Source: Bacteroidales bacterium (GTDB lineage Bacteria > Bacteroidota > Bacteroidia > Bacteroidales > F082). From it: a stretch of DNA of 64,000 bases. Below, piece after piece: positions 37,502 through 46,155 of the stretch; position 1 is the stretch's first letter; each line of letters begins with the position of its first letter. Where the stretch lies: contig JAFGXS010000002.1 in assembly GCA_016936505.1 (NCBI GenBank), positions 62,001-126,000 of the forward strand, in the 5' to 3' direction. Under the pieces are notes generated by a model. It was not told the origin of the DNA. It worked only from the letters and a program-made list of their open reading frames with translations, and made no database searches. The translations under genes were made by a program, and so were the position numbers.

Positions 37502-38026
37502 ATGGTGAAAAAGAACAGTGAGCTGATCATCCCTTTCAAGGGATTAGGCATAGGAAGATACCGCTACGATTTTGTGGTAGACGACGCGTTCATAAAGGAA
37601 ATGGATTTTCAGGATATTTCAGGCGGAGAAGTATCGCTATTGCTGAATTTGGAAAAAGAATCGACCCTTATGGTTTTCGATTTTCAAATGAAAGGCTTTG
37701 TTACTTTACCCTGCGACCGTTGTTTGGAAGAATACGATCAGGAAGTTGAGGGTACGTTCCGTTTGATTGTCAAACTGGGAGAAACTTTTCAGGAACTATC
37801 TGACGAAATGGTGGAGATTCCTGGAACGGAAGCCCGGATAGACCTGAGCCAGTATGTTTATGAATACATATTGCTCATGCTACCGTTAAAAAAGGTTCAT
37901 CCTGATGATGAAGACGGGAACAGTACCTGTAATCCTGAGATGCTTCAGAAACTGGAAAATCATTTTGAAAACAATACTGATTCCCGTTGGGACGCATTAA
38001 AAGAATTGAAAAACAAAAAGAAATAG
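37502..38026 (+). CDS. DUF177 (YceD-like) protein
   Basis: A 174-aa acidic protein of the DUF177/YceD family, whose genes stand next to rpmF across bacteria and which has been linked to rRNA or ribosome-related accumulation. The conserved core TLPCDRCLEEYDQEVEGTF with the CxxC pair (about residues 68-71) and the later DLSQYVYEYILLMLPLKKVHPD are typical. The start at 37502 (MVKKNSELIIPF) is preferred because the promoter's -7 box ends 15 bp before it. rpmF follows after 23 bp. Confidence 0.9.
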   Translation: MVKKNSELIIPFKGLGIGRYRYDFVVDDAFIKEMDFQDISGGEVSLLLNLEKESTLMVFDFQMKGFVTLPCDRCLEEYDQEVEGTFRLIVKLGETFQELSDEMVEIPGTEARIDLSQYVYEYILLMLPLKKVHPDDEDGNSTCNPEMLQKLENHFENNTDSRWDALKELKNKKK

Positions 38027-38049
38027 TCAGAATATAAAATACTAGAAAA

Positions 38050-38238
38050 ATGGCACATCCAAAAAGAAAAACATCGAAAACAAGAAGAGATAAAAGAAGA
38101 ACACATTTAAAAGCTCACGCACCTGTTTTGGCTACATGCCCAACAACGGGTACTGTTCATGTTTATCACAGAGCTTACTATGTTGATGGCGACCTTTACT
38201 ACAAAGGTAAATTGGTTTCTCAGGGAGCTGAGGCATAA
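38050..38238 (+). CDS. rpmF: 50S ribosomal protein L32
   Basis: A 62-aa basic protein, [19 protein letters not shown]..., the standard L32 N-terminus. The usual CxxC...CxxC zinc cluster is absent (a single Cys in ATCPTTG), as is common in Bacteroidetes L32. It is in the conserved DUF177-rpmF-fabH order and is followed by a strong hairpin at 38307-38336. Confidence 0.96.
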   Translation: MAHPKRKTSKTRRDKRRTHLKAHAPVLATCPTTGTVHVYHRAYYVDGDLYYKGKLVSQGAEA

Positions 38239-38306
38239 TTTTATCTTCTTTTAGCGGAACTAATATTGAAGTTTTGTTTCAACAACAAAACCATAAATAA
38301 ATTACT

Positions 38307-38336
38307 AAGCCTTTGTTTCTGCGGAAGCAAGGGCTT
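38307..38336 (+). terminator. Terminator-like hairpin after rpmF
   Basis: AAGCCTTTG pairs with CAAGGGCTT and the stem continues through TTTC/GAAG around a TGCG loop, about 13 pairs in all, followed by TTTGTATTT. It sits between rpmF and the separate fabH promoter and would reduce read-through. Confidence 0.7.
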
Positions 38337-38378
38337 TTGTATTTATAGTATGCGAAACAAGAAGTTGTTTCAAGGCCA

Positions 38379-38408
38379 TTGAGAAAATAGAACTAAAAAG
38401 TACATTTG
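38379..38408 (+). promoter_or_regulatory. Candidate fabH promoter
   Basis: TTG at 38379-38381, a 19-bp spacer and TACATTTG at 38401-38408 fit the Bacteroidetes -33/-7 pattern. The fabH ATG is 23 bp further on. Confidence 0.55.
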
Positions 38409-38431
38409 TAATCAAAATCTGAAATTACAGC

Positions 38432-39442
38432 ATGGGAAATTTAAAAGCCGCTATTACCGGCATTCATGGTTGGGTTCCTGAAGATGTATTGACCAATAAG
38501 GATTTAGAAAAAATGGTTGATACAACTGATGAATGGATTATCACTCGTACAGGGATTAAAGAGAGACATATTTTAAAAGGAGAAGGGAAAGGTACTTCCG
38601 ATATGGGAGCCGAAGCAGTAAAAGGGTTGCTTGAAAAAACCAACACCAAACCTGAAGAGGTGGATTTGCTCATTTGCGCAACTGTTACACCAGATATGCA
38701 GTTTCCGGCCACGGCTAATATCATCAGTGATAAAGTTGGAATAAAGAATGCGTTTAGTTTTGATATGAACGCGGCTTGTTCATCATTTATTTATGCTTTG
38801 GTTAACGGTTCAAAGTTTGTTGAATCGGGACAGTATAAAAAAGTGATTGTTGTGGGAGCCGACAAAATGTCTTCTATTGTTGACTATACAGATCGTGCTA
38901 CCTGTGTGATTTTTGGTGACGGCGCTGCTGCAGTTATGCTGGAACCTACAGAAACAGAAGAAGGAATTATTGACCATCGTTTTTATTCTGACGGATCCGG
39001 GAGAATTTATTTGCATCAAAAGGCGGGAGGTTCTGTTAAGCCGGCAAGCCATGAAACTGTCGATGCCAAAGAGCATTTTATTTTCCAGGATGGACAACCG
39101 GTGTTTAAGTTTGCTGTGACGAACATGGCAGATGTGGCTGAAGAAATTATGGTTCGCAACAACTTGAAATCTGATGACATTAGTTGGCTGGTTCCTCATC
39201 AGGCTAATTTGCGGATTATTGATGCAACGGCTAAACGAATGAAGCTGGATAAAAGCAAGGTTATGATTAATATTCAGCGTTACGGCAATACTACGAGCGC
39301 TACTATTCCATTATGCTTATATGAATGGGAGGAACAATTGAAAAAAGGTGATAATATTGTATTGGCGGCTTTTGGTGGCGGATTTACCTGGGGTAGTGTT
39401 TATCTGAAGTGGGCTTACGATGGCAATACAGTAAAAAAGTAA
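38432..39442 (+). CDS. fabH: 3-oxoacyl-ACP synthase III
   Basis: A 336-aa ketoacyl synthase that starts fatty-acid synthesis by condensing acetyl-CoA or another acyl-CoA with malonyl-ACP. The catalytic triad is visible: Cys in [12 protein letters not shown] (about residue 115), His in [11 protein letters not shown] (about 255) and Asn in [11 protein letters not shown] (about 285). The N-terminal [14 protein letters not shown] motif is typical of FabH. It is transcribed in the order DUF177-rpmF-fabH but separated from rpmF by a hairpin and its own promoter box. plsX is absent. Confidence 0.95.
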   Translation: MGNLKAAITGIHGWVPEDVLTNKDLEKMVDTTDEWIITRTGIKERHILKGEGKGTSDMGAEAVKGLLEKTNTKPEEVDLLICATVTPDMQFPATANIISDKVGIKNAFSFDMNAACSSFIYALVNGSKFVESGQYKKVIVVGADKMSSIVDYTDRATCVIFGDGAAAVMLEPTETEEGIIDHRFYSDGSGRIYLHQKAGGSVKPASHETVDAKEHFIFQDGQPVFKFAVTNMADVAEEIMVRNNLKSDDISWLVPHQANLRIIDATAKRMKLDKSKVMINIQRYGNTTSATIPLCLYEWEEQLKKGDNIVLAAFGGGFTWGSVYLKWAYDGNTVKK

Positions 39443-39460
39443 TCGTTTATAATCCGACAT

Positions 39461-39494
39461 AAAAAAACCCGCCTTTTGGCGGGTTTTTCTTTTT
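39461..39494. terminator. Terminator after fabH, shared with convergent gene
   Basis: ACCCGCC/GGCGGGT stem with TTTT loop, T-rich on the right and A-rich on the left, located 20 bp after fabH and just before the stop of the convergent beta-barrel gene. Confidence 0.88.
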
Positions 39495-39508
39495 CTATGA
39501 GTTTGAGA

Positions 39509-40879
39509 TTAGAACAAAAAGTTTAAGCCAATATAAGTTCCAGAAGTTCCATCCTGTTCATTTAATGCTTTTCCATGCTGAACCGAAATAATAAAGTTTT
39601 GGTTCATAGCTACAAAAAAGCCTAAACCTGCGCTGCTGTGTAAACCCTCGGCATCGGTTTTGAAATAATCAGCAGAGGTGTAAGGAGCCTGATATTCAGT
39701 TGCAGAGGGCTCTGTAAATTTGTATTTCTGAATGGTTCTGCCTGTGTCGAAGAAGGTATTGAGAGCCAGGTAAAAGTTTTGGTTGATGAAGCGGAAATTG
39801 ACAAATTTCCAACGAAATTCGAAGTTTGCATAAGCAACACCATCACCAATAATGCGGTTTCTCAATATACCACGCAGCGTACTGCTGCCACCCAGTCCTT
39901 CGTTGTAGGCTTTTGTTGAACGGGCATAAAACATCAGCGGAAGGGCGTAAAAAGGAGTATGTCCTGCCAGGTTAAACTGAGCACCTAAACGGTAATCAAA
40001 AAAGAGTTTGTTTTTAACAACAGTGAAGTATTGACGGTGTGTAATCGAAAGTTTTAAAAAACCATCATCCATATTGGACAAAAATTTTGGAGCTGCGGCC
40101 AGCACAACTTCTGTCCACATTCCTTTGTTTGGATTGGCTTCATTGTCGCGACTGTCGTATTCAAAGGCTGCTTTTAGTACAGTAAAGCCGCCACCGTTTT
40201 TTTCACTTTGCGGAATAATTCCCCAATCAACGTATTTATCATATAGTCCGGGCACATCGGGCAAAAGATTGTCGGTCTTTCCTTTGTTTAACAAAGCAAC
40301 ATCAACAGGGGCTACCTTAATATTATAATACCCGGCTCCGAGTATCCAGTGGAATTTCGGATCTTTAAAATAGCCCATAAAGTCTGCCTTGATTCTGAAA
40401 AACTTTCTCTGGTAATTGTAAAATACACGAGACCTGTAATCTACGCTTTTATCATCTACCCAGCTGGAATTATACACGGCATCGTAACCGTTGAAACCAT
40501 AAAAAGAATAGGCTTGATCCGGCATATAACTCAGATCGAAATACACCCGCATGCCTTTAATCAGGTCCTTGGTGTTGTAGTTGATACGGTAAATACCGCT
40601 GTTTTTGGTAAAACGTGATACCTCGGCATACAACGATTGCCGATAGTTGGGGTATTCGCTTCCGTCGCCATAATTGTACAGGTTCATCAGCGCTCCGTAC
40701 TGAAAGCCCAAATCGCTGTCAAAAGATACTACCGGGAGTGCTCCCAGGTTCCATCCTTTTTTAACCTGTTCGGTCTTTTCTTTCTTTTTGGTTTTTTCTT
40801 TTTCCTGAGCCTGAACACCAATAACAAAGAACAAGGCCAGTAAGGTCATGAAAACCGGATTCAATGTAAATTTTTTCAT
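39509..40879 (-). CDS. BamA/TamA-family outer-membrane beta-barrel protein (no POTRA)
   Basis: A 456-aa exported protein. A signal peptide ending in VQA is followed by a Lys/Glu-rich linker and then a barrel-like body of alternating aromatic strands, ending in IGLNFLF with the terminal Phe recognised by the BAM machine. Features of Omp85-type surface-antigen barrels include KAAFEYDSRDNEANPNKGMWTEVVLAAAP and GGSSTLRGILRNRIIGDGVAYANFEFRWKF, the RG[F/Y]R-like segment. No POTRA domains are present, so it is not a BAM core subunit. Role unknown. Confidence 0.8.
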   Translation of the reverse strand: MKKFTLNPVFMTLLALFFVIGVQAQEKEKTKKKEKTEQVKKGWNLGALPVVSFDSDLGFQYGALMNLYNYGDGSEYPNYRQSLYAEVSRFTKNSGIYRINYNTKDLIKGMRVYFDLSYMPDQAYSFYGFNGYDAVYNSSWVDDKSVDYRSRVFYNYQRKFFRIKADFMGYFKDPKFHWILGAGYYNIKVAPVDVALLNKGKTDNLLPDVPGLYDKYVDWGIIPQSEKNGGGFTVLKAAFEYDSRDNEANPNKGMWTEVVLAAAPKFLSNMDDGFLKLSITHRQYFTVVKNKLFFDYRLGAQFNLAGHTPFYALPLMFYARSTKAYNEGLGGSSTLRGILRNRIIGDGVAYANFEFRWKFVNFRFINQNFYLALNTFFDTGRTIQKYKFTEPSATEYQAPYTSADYFKTDAEGLHSSAGLGFFVAMNQNFIISVQHGKALNEQDGTSGTYIGLNFLF

Positions 40880-41040
40880 AGTGTATTATTTTCGTAAATA
40901 GCTGACAGTAAAACGGTTTAATATGTGTTAAATTGATTGATCTACAGGTCTTTTGATTTAACGTAATTTAATAAAACAGCCTTACTGATACATAATTGAT
41001 TGCTAATTTAAGATTTATCTTTGTATTTCATCGTTATTCT

Positions 41041-41736
41041 ATGGAAATTTCAATAAAGCATAATACAGTACATTTTACACTTCGTGAAGCTTGTGTTTTT
41101 CTTACGTCTTTTTTGTTTTTTTGTTTGCCTAAGATATTGCTGGCTCAACAGGAACAGGAAAAAGAGCTAATGGTTTTTTCGGGGAAAGTTATGGAGGCTG
41201 ACAGAAAAAAAGCGGTTCCTGATGTTCAGATTATCAGCAGAAATACACTTACCGGAACTTTTAGTGAACCTGACGGGTCTTTTCAGTTGTTGGTTTCACG
41301 TGGCGATTCCCTGCTTTTTACACGTCTTGGCTATGCGGCTCTTCGGGTAGGTATTACAGATAGTTTGCTGGCACTTGACAGTATTCCTGTTTTTTACCTG
41401 AAAACAGATACGATACAAATGCACGAATTGATTATCAGGGGCTATCCCAACTATCAGATTTTTAAGCAGCGGATTGCTAATATGAAGCAACAAACCAGGT
41501 ATTTGAATTTATTCAGTGAATTTGATAAACCGCGGGTTCATACCAAACCATACGATGAAGGAGTTCATATTATGAGCCCTCTTCAAACATTTTATAACCT
41601 CTATAATTCAGAAGCTGTTCTGGAAAGAAAGCTGATCAGAAACAGAAGACGGTACAATCGTAATATGATAAAGTTAGGAAGGCCTCAGGATACTATAGCT
41701 TCTATCCCTGACTATAGGCGAGAGAAGATACGCTGA
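41041..41736 (+). CDS. Exported protein with carboxypeptidase-regulatory-like domain
   Basis: A 231-aa protein with a signal peptide ending LLAQ and a CarboxypepD_reg-like domain: FSGKVMEADRKKAVPDVQIISRNTLTGTFSEPDGSFQLLVSRGDSLLFTRLGYAA, the module that opens SusC-like and many surface proteins. The remaining 100 residues are basic and helical, without a barrel. Such stand-alone forms are frequent in Bacteroidetes and of unknown role. A TATCTTTG box at 41016-41023 lies 17 bp before the ATG. The 3' end overlaps the convergent comF by 35 bp. Confidence 0.75.
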   Translation: MEISIKHNTVHFTLREACVFLTSFLFFCLPKILLAQQEQEKELMVFSGKVMEADRKKAVPDVQIISRNTLTGTFSEPDGSFQLLVSRGDSLLFTRLGYAALRVGITDSLLALDSIPVFYLKTDTIQMHELIIRGYPNYQIFKQRIANMKQQTRYLNLFSEFDKPRVHTKPYDEGVHIMSPLQTFYNLYNSEAVLERKLIRNRRRYNRNMIKLGRPQDTIASIPDYRREKIR

Positions 41737-42403
41737 TTTTTACACCCTTAATTGTGTTTAGAAGATTACCACAGGCTTCCAATGTAGCTCCTGTTGTGAT
41801 TACATCGTCAACTAATAAAACATGTTTCCCTTCCAATTGTGTTGCATTTCTTAAATCAAAAATATCTTTTACATTTTGCCAGCGTTCGTATCTCGACTTT
41901 TTCGTCTGGGTTGAAGACTGTATTTTTCTGAACAAAATATCCTGAGCTAATCTGCCCGTCATTTCCTCTGATATCCCCCGGGCAATCATTAAACTTTGGT
42001 TGTAGCCTCTTTTTTTCTCTTTGGCAGGGTGCAAGGGAACAGGAATAATTAAATCCACATCCTGATACAGGGGCGATTCGTTTAGTTCTTTGCCAAGAAG
42101 TTTTCCCAGATAAATTCCCACGTCTTTTTTGCCCTTGTATTTTAATTGATGAATGAGGTGTTGAACCCGGCCCCCTTTATTAAAAAACAGAAAAGAGGTG
42201 GCCGTGTTAAGTAATATCCGGCCATGAAATAATTCTTTTACCGGATTTTCTTTGTGAAGATGAAAATGAGTTCGGGGCAAATGATAAAGACAGGATGGAC
42301 AAATAACTTCTTCATGACGACCCAGAGGTGATCCGCAGGCCTGACATTGTTTCGGAAATAAGAGTCCCAACAAGTCTTCAATCCATGTTGAAAACAAGGG
42401 CAT
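41702..42403 (-). CDS. comF: ComF-family phosphoribosyltransferase-like protein
   Basis: A 233-aa ComF-type protein, linked in other bacteria to DNA uptake during competence. An N-terminal zinc-ribbon with CQAC and CPSC precedes a type I PRTase fold with IIPVPLHPAKEKKRGYNQS and the PRPP-binding VLLVDDVITTGATLEA (about residues 195-210). It follows ftsX by 12 bp. Other competence genes are not seen here, so the actual role is open. Confidence 0.9.
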   Translation of the reverse strand: MPLFSTWIEDLLGLLFPKQCQACGSPLGRHEEVICPSCLYHLPRTHFHLHKENPVKELFHGRILLNTATSFLFFNKGGRVQHLIHQLKYKGKKDVGIYLGKLLGKELNESPLYQDVDLIIPVPLHPAKEKKRGYNQSLMIARGISEEMTGRLAQDILFRKIQSSTQTKKSRYERWQNVKDIFDLRNATQLEGKHVLLVDDVITTGATLEACGNLLNTIKGVKISVSSLAYSQG

Positions 42404-42415
42404 AACAGTATGGTT

Positions 42416-43300
42416 TTATAAATAAATATGATTTTTATTCATATTCAGGTATCGGTTCACAGCTACACGGGTCGAAAAACCCGACACCAGCATACCGAGC
42501 AAAACAATAAACAAATACAATCCCCCAACCAATTGATTACTTTCCAGTAAGATCAGTTCCGGGATATTTTCACGGGCTACAATTAAAACCCCTGTTAGTA
42601 ATAACAAAGCCAATACAGCACTGATGATTCCGTGCAGAATACCTTTCAAAATAAACGGTCTCCTGATAAAGGTTTCAGTGGCACCGACCAGCTGCATGCT
42701 TTTGATAACAAAACGTTTAGAATAGATAGACAGGCGAATTGTATTGTTAATTAAAGTAACAGAGATTAGCAACAGTAGCAGGCTAAGTCCTAACAGAATC
42801 AGTCCGATCTTATTAAGGTTTTTATTGATTACCTCAACCAGCGATTTTTGATAATACACTTCTTTAACCATGGGGTTTTTCAAAACATCTTCTTTTATCA
42901 CAGTAATACTGTCGTTGTTGGCCCATTGGGCGTGAAAACGTACATCAATAGAGGGAAGCAACGGATTGTCTTTATCGCCCCAGAAATCAACAAAATCAGA
43001 ACCCAAAGCTTTTTTTAAGCGTTCAACAGCTTCTTTTTTGGTAATGTATTCGGTAGATTTTACATAGTTTTTAGTGTCAAGAATTTTTTGCAGTTGCATT
43101 ACGTCGGCTTCCTTAACACCGGGTTTTATTATAATTTCGAATCCAATATTTTCTTTTATGTAATTGGAAAGCGTCTTGGCGTGGATGATAAGCAAACCCA
43201 GAAAACCCAAAGTAAACAACACCAGAGTGATACTGATCACTGAGGTAATGTATGCTGTCTGCATTTTTCTCCTGGTATATTTTTCTTCTCTTGTTTGCAT
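42416..43300 (-). CDS. ftsX: Cell division protein FtsX
   Basis: A 294-aa permease-like protein that works with the ATPase FtsE to activate peptidoglycan hydrolases at the septum. It has an N-terminal helix (ITSVISITLVLFTLGFLGLLI), an extracellular domain with IGFEIIIKPGVKEADVMQLQKIL and YITKKEAVERLKKALG, and three C-terminal helices including SIYSKRFVIKSMQLVGATETFIRRPFILKGILHG, the FtsX landmark. ftsE is not adjacent. It heads a pair with comF. Confidence 0.92.
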   Translation of the reverse strand: MQTREEKYTRRKMQTAYITSVISITLVLFTLGFLGLLIIHAKTLSNYIKENIGFEIIIKPGVKEADVMQLQKILDTKNYVKSTEYITKKEAVERLKKALGSDFVDFWGDKDNPLLPSIDVRFHAQWANNDSITVIKEDVLKNPMVKEVYYQKSLVEVINKNLNKIGLILLGLSLLLLLISVTLINNTIRLSIYSKRFVIKSMQLVGATETFIRRPFILKGILHGIISAVLALLLLTGVLIVARENIPELILLESNQLVGGLYLFIVLLGMLVSGFSTRVAVNRYLNMNKNHIYL

Positions 43301-43539
43301 ATTAATCTGCTAAAATAGGAAATTTTCTGCCTGATAGAGGCATGATACCCGTGTTTTTGATGGCAGGATTGGTATAAGGGAAAAACCCTGTATTACCGTA
43401 TTCTTTTTGAGGTGATCCATAGCATTTTATTCGGTGCAGTTAAAATTAGTTAAACTCTGAAAGACCCTATATTTTTTTAGGCAACGGAACCAAATTTCAA
43501 TAATTTTGTGCACCTAAAGAAATTTAAAATTTTGTAAGA
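43301..43539. other. Divergent gap with two small hairpins (ftsX leader side)
   Basis: The 239-bp gap has AGGG-N5-CCCT around 43376-43391 and TGCCT-N5-AGGCA near 43328-43342, both of which would fold in the ftsX leader RNA. A TAATTTTG -7 box for the plus-strand lipoprotein lies at 43501-43508. No known riboswitch class is recognised. Confidence 0.4.
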
Positions 43540-44205
43540 ATGAGAAATAAATCGTGGACCTCTGCCACCGGGTTAATGATGGTGGTTTTGTTTGCAACCT
43601 TAATGATAGGAGGCTTGTCTTCCTGTAAAAGCAAAAAGAAACTGGCACGCGAAAAAGCTGCCGCCGAATATGCTGCCCGTGTAGAACAGGCTAAAAAAAC
43701 ATTAACTGCTATTCTCGATGGAACCAGCGGCTGGTCGCTGGACGAGCAACAGAAACAGTTTGATACCATTAAGACGTATAATATTGATGACCCTGAAGTA
43801 AAAGACTTAATGGTAAAAGTGGCTGAAAAATTAAAAAGCGAACAGGCAGAGGCAGCCCGTAAAGCAGAAGAACAACGATTACGAGATCAGGAAGCGGCCA
43901 AAAGAAAGGCTGACGTGGAAAAATTTAAACCGCTCAATGATGCTTTCAGTCAGATTGCTGAATCTGAGACTTACAGCGAAGCTAATCAAAGAATTAACAA
44001 TACATTAAGTTTGTTTGCAACTTCAGAAGTTCCTGTTTTGATTATTATTGATCAGGCTCAGGGGTTTAACGACTACGACAGGCCAACCACCATTGTTAAG
44101 TTTTTAAACTATCTGAAAGACATGAAAGCTTATTCTTTTGCTGTTGAATCGGTAAAGAAAGATGCACAGGGAAAAATAACAGAGTTAGAACTGATTAAAA
44201 AGTAA
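43540..44205 (+). CDS. Lipoprotein of unknown function with coiled coil
   Basis: A 221-aa protein. The signal peptide ends in a lipobox, LSSC, and the following stretch is strongly basic and then a long charged helix rich in Ala, Glu and Lys (about residues 35-135, LRDQEAAKRKADVEKF), probably a coiled coil. The C-terminal 85 residues contain VPVLIIIDQAQGFNDYDRPTTIVKFLNYL, a small alpha/beta-like segment. The family is not recognised. It sits 4 bp before another exported unknown, and the two probably act together. Confidence 0.65.
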   Translation: MRNKSWTSATGLMMVVLFATLMIGGLSSCKSKKKLAREKAAAEYAARVEQAKKTLTAILDGTSGWSLDEQQKQFDTIKTYNIDDPEVKDLMVKVAEKLKSEQAEAARKAEEQRLRDQEAAKRKADVEKFKPLNDAFSQIAESETYSEANQRINNTLSLFATSEVPVLIIIDQAQGFNDYDRPTTIVKFLNYLKDMKAYSFAVESVKKDAQGKITELELIKK

Positions 44206-44209
44206 AAAG

Positions 44210-44788
44210 ATGAAGAAATTAGCACCAGTATTATTGTTCTTTTTTGTATTTGTTTCAGCCGGTCCTTTGTTGGCACAGGATAACCTGAGTCCTGCACGCA
44301 AACAAGCCATCGATAGCCTGGCTTTGGAAAAGGTTCGCGATTTAAGTAAATATATTACCATCATTGGCAGTAAAACCACACCCTGGAGTGAAGCTAATCG
44401 TGTAATGGACCGTGCCGATGAATTGTTTATGCCGGGTTCTCAGATGGGCGTTTCATCTCTGTTGCATCCTAAAATTCAATATTATACCGTTCGCAAATAT
44501 TTTGAACGCCTGATGCGTTTGAATTACAGTAAGGTGGAAATTGAATGGTACAAGATTAATTATGTGAGTGATTTACAACGCCAGCCGGATGGTACCTATG
44601 TGGGCGTGATCACCATTTTCCAGAAATTTAAGGCTTATGATAAAGAAGGCCGGTTGTTGTATCAGGACACTACCAAAAAGGATATTACTGTGTATGTAAA
44701 AAGAAAACAAACCCAGATTCAGGGACGTATGATTGGTTTCTGGGATGTTTTGCTGGGTGATATCCGCGTGAAAGAAACATCGAAATAA
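44210..44788 (+). CDS. Exported protein of unknown function
   Basis: A 192-aa protein with a signal peptide ending LLAQ and a compact, mixed alpha/beta mature part including TPWSEANRVMDRADELFMPGS and KFKAYDKEGRLLYQDTTKKDITVYVKRKQ. No catalytic motif is seen. It starts 4 bp after the lipoprotein gene, so the two are cotranscribed and perhaps interact in the periplasm. A strong hairpin at 44808-44842 terminates the unit. Confidence 0.65.
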   Translation: MKKLAPVLLFFFVFVSAGPLLAQDNLSPARKQAIDSLALEKVRDLSKYITIIGSKTTPWSEANRVMDRADELFMPGSQMGVSSLLHPKIQYYTVRKYFERLMRLNYSKVEIEWYKINYVSDLQRQPDGTYVGVITIFQKFKAYDKEGRLLYQDTTKKDITVYVKRKQTQIQGRMIGFWDVLLGDIRVKETSK

Positions 44789-44807
44789 TAAAAGATAAAA
44801 TTTAGGA

Positions 44808-44842
44808 AAAAAGGCTGTTCGCTATTGGCGGATGGCCTTTTG
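44808..44842. terminator. Terminator after the unknown exported pair
   Basis: A long stem AAAGGC...GCCTTT, continuing through TTCGC/GCGGA with three G-U pairs, around a five-base loop. The A and T flanks suit both the plus-strand pair and the convergent pth. Confidence 0.75.
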
Positions 44843-44847
44843 GTTTT

Positions 44848-45411
44848 CTATTTGTTGTTGTATATATTCATCGTGCGGTCGATACCCTGGTGAACAAAGC
44901 TTTGAATCATTTCCACTGCCGCTTCTACTTTGGGTATGAGAATATCTGTTTCTGACTTACTCCAGGTTCCCAAAACGTAGTCTACCTGGTATCCTCTCGG
45001 GAAGTCATTTCCAATACCTACCCTCAAACGGGGAAAGGTTTCTGTTCCCAGTTTCATAATGATGTCTGTAAGTCCGTTATGTCCGGCATCACCTCCTTTT
45101 TTCTTCATGCGTAAGGTACCGGTGGGCAAGGCCAGATCGTCAAGAATAACCAGCAAATTCGAAAGGGGGATATTTTCTTTGTCGAGCCAGTATTTAATGG
45201 CTTTTCCACTGAGGTTCATATACGTGGTGGGCTTGATCACCACCAGGTTTTTACCCCTGTATTTTACATTAGCTACTGATGCCAGTCGTTCTGTTTTAAA
45301 GCTTCCTGTTAACTCATTGACCAGTGCATCTGCAACAACAAAACCAATATTATGACGGGTATTGTCATATTCGGCACCAATGTTTCCCAATCCGGCAATC
45401 AAATATTTCAT
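44848..45411 (-). CDS. pth: Peptidyl-tRNA hydrolase
   Basis: A 187-aa enzyme that recycles tRNA from dropped-off peptidyl-tRNA. Landmarks: LIAGLGNIGAEYDNTRHNIGFVV with the catalytic His in TRHN, KPTTYMNLSGKAI, and the conserved Asp-containing LLVILDDLALPTGTLRMKKKGGDAGHNGL. Length is standard. It is separated from the upstream rplY by a terminator. A TATTTTTG box lies at 45434-45427. Confidence 0.96.
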   Translation of the reverse strand: MKYLIAGLGNIGAEYDNTRHNIGFVVADALVNELTGSFKTERLASVANVKYRGKNLVVIKPTTYMNLSGKAIKYWLDKENIPLSNLLVILDDLALPTGTLRMKKKGGDAGHNGLTDIIMKLGTETFPRLRVGIGNDFPRGYQVDYVLGTWSKSETDILIPKVEAAVEMIQSFVHQGIDRTMNIYNNK

Positions 45412-45465
45412 GGCTCAAAATTGTATCAAAAATACGATAATCTGTTTTTGTCTGTAATGAATGAA

Positions 45466-45496
45466 AAAAGGGATAAAGCAAAGCCCTATCCCTTTT
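45466..45496 (-). terminator. Terminator after rplY
   Basis: AAAAGGGATA pairs with TATCCCTTTT around an 11-base loop, 20 bp downstream of the rplY stop. It insulates rplY from pth. Confidence 0.75.
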
Positions 45497-45515
45497 CACT
45501 ATTTGTAAACGAAGT

Positions 45516-46130
45516 TTAAGCTTCGGCAGGAGTTTCTCCTTCGCCACCTTCTTCATCTTCTTCTTCGTCGTCAGCAGCAGCAACCACACCGCGGGCAGTT
45601 TTAACAGTTACGATAACATTGCTGGCCGGATCAAGGAACTGAAGGCCGTCAACTGTAACGTCTTTAACTTTAACGGCGCGGCCAATATCCAGTTTATTGA
45701 TGCTTACTTCAATGGTTTCAGGCATTTTTTCAATCAGGCCTTTTACTTTGAGTTTGCGGAGTTTTAAACGTAATTTACCCCCTTTGGCAACACCAGGAGC
45801 TTTACCTGTAAGGCTTACGGGTAAGGCAATGGTTAACGGTTTACCCGGAATAAGTTCCATAAAGTCAACATGCAGCACTTCGTCTGTTGTTGGGTGGTAC
45901 TGAATATCCTGTAAAATGGTTTCGTAGGTTTTGCCATCTACTTCAATTTTGATGACATACACATCGGGAGTAAAAAGAACTTTGTCGAAAGAAAGGCTGT
46001 CGAGAGTAAAATGAACCTGCTCTTTTCCACCGTAAATTACACAAGGAAATTTACCTTCTTTTCTTTGTTTTTTAGCATCTTTTTTCCCTACGTTCTCGCG
46101 AAGAGAACCGCTCAATGATACTGTTTTCAT
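45516..46130 (-). CDS. rplY: 50S ribosomal protein L25 (Ctc form)
   Basis: A 204-aa L25 of the CTC type that binds 5S rRNA. The N-terminal L25 domain (VSLSGSLRENVGKKDAKKQRKEGKFPCVIYG) is followed by the TL5 C-terminal domain (HVDFMELIPGKPLTIALPVSLTGKAPGV) and an acidic tail rich in Glu and Asp. It lies 25 bp downstream of prs, the frequent prs-rplY-pth neighbourhood in bacteria. Confidence 0.94.
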   Translation of the reverse strand: MKTVSLSGSLRENVGKKDAKKQRKEGKFPCVIYGGKEQVHFTLDSLSFDKVLFTPDVYVIKIEVDGKTYETILQDIQYHPTTDEVLHVDFMELIPGKPLTIALPVSLTGKAPGVAKGGKLRLKLRKLKVKGLIEKMPETIEVSINKLDIGRAVKVKDVTVDGLQFLDPASNVIVTVKTARGVVAAADDEEEDEEGGEGETPAEA

Positions 46131-46155
46131 GATAAAAAATTAATTAAATAAATAT

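Noticed and set aside
43301-43539. Known riboswitch in front of ftsX
   Set aside because: Hairpins are present but no conserved core of a known riboswitch class can be matched.
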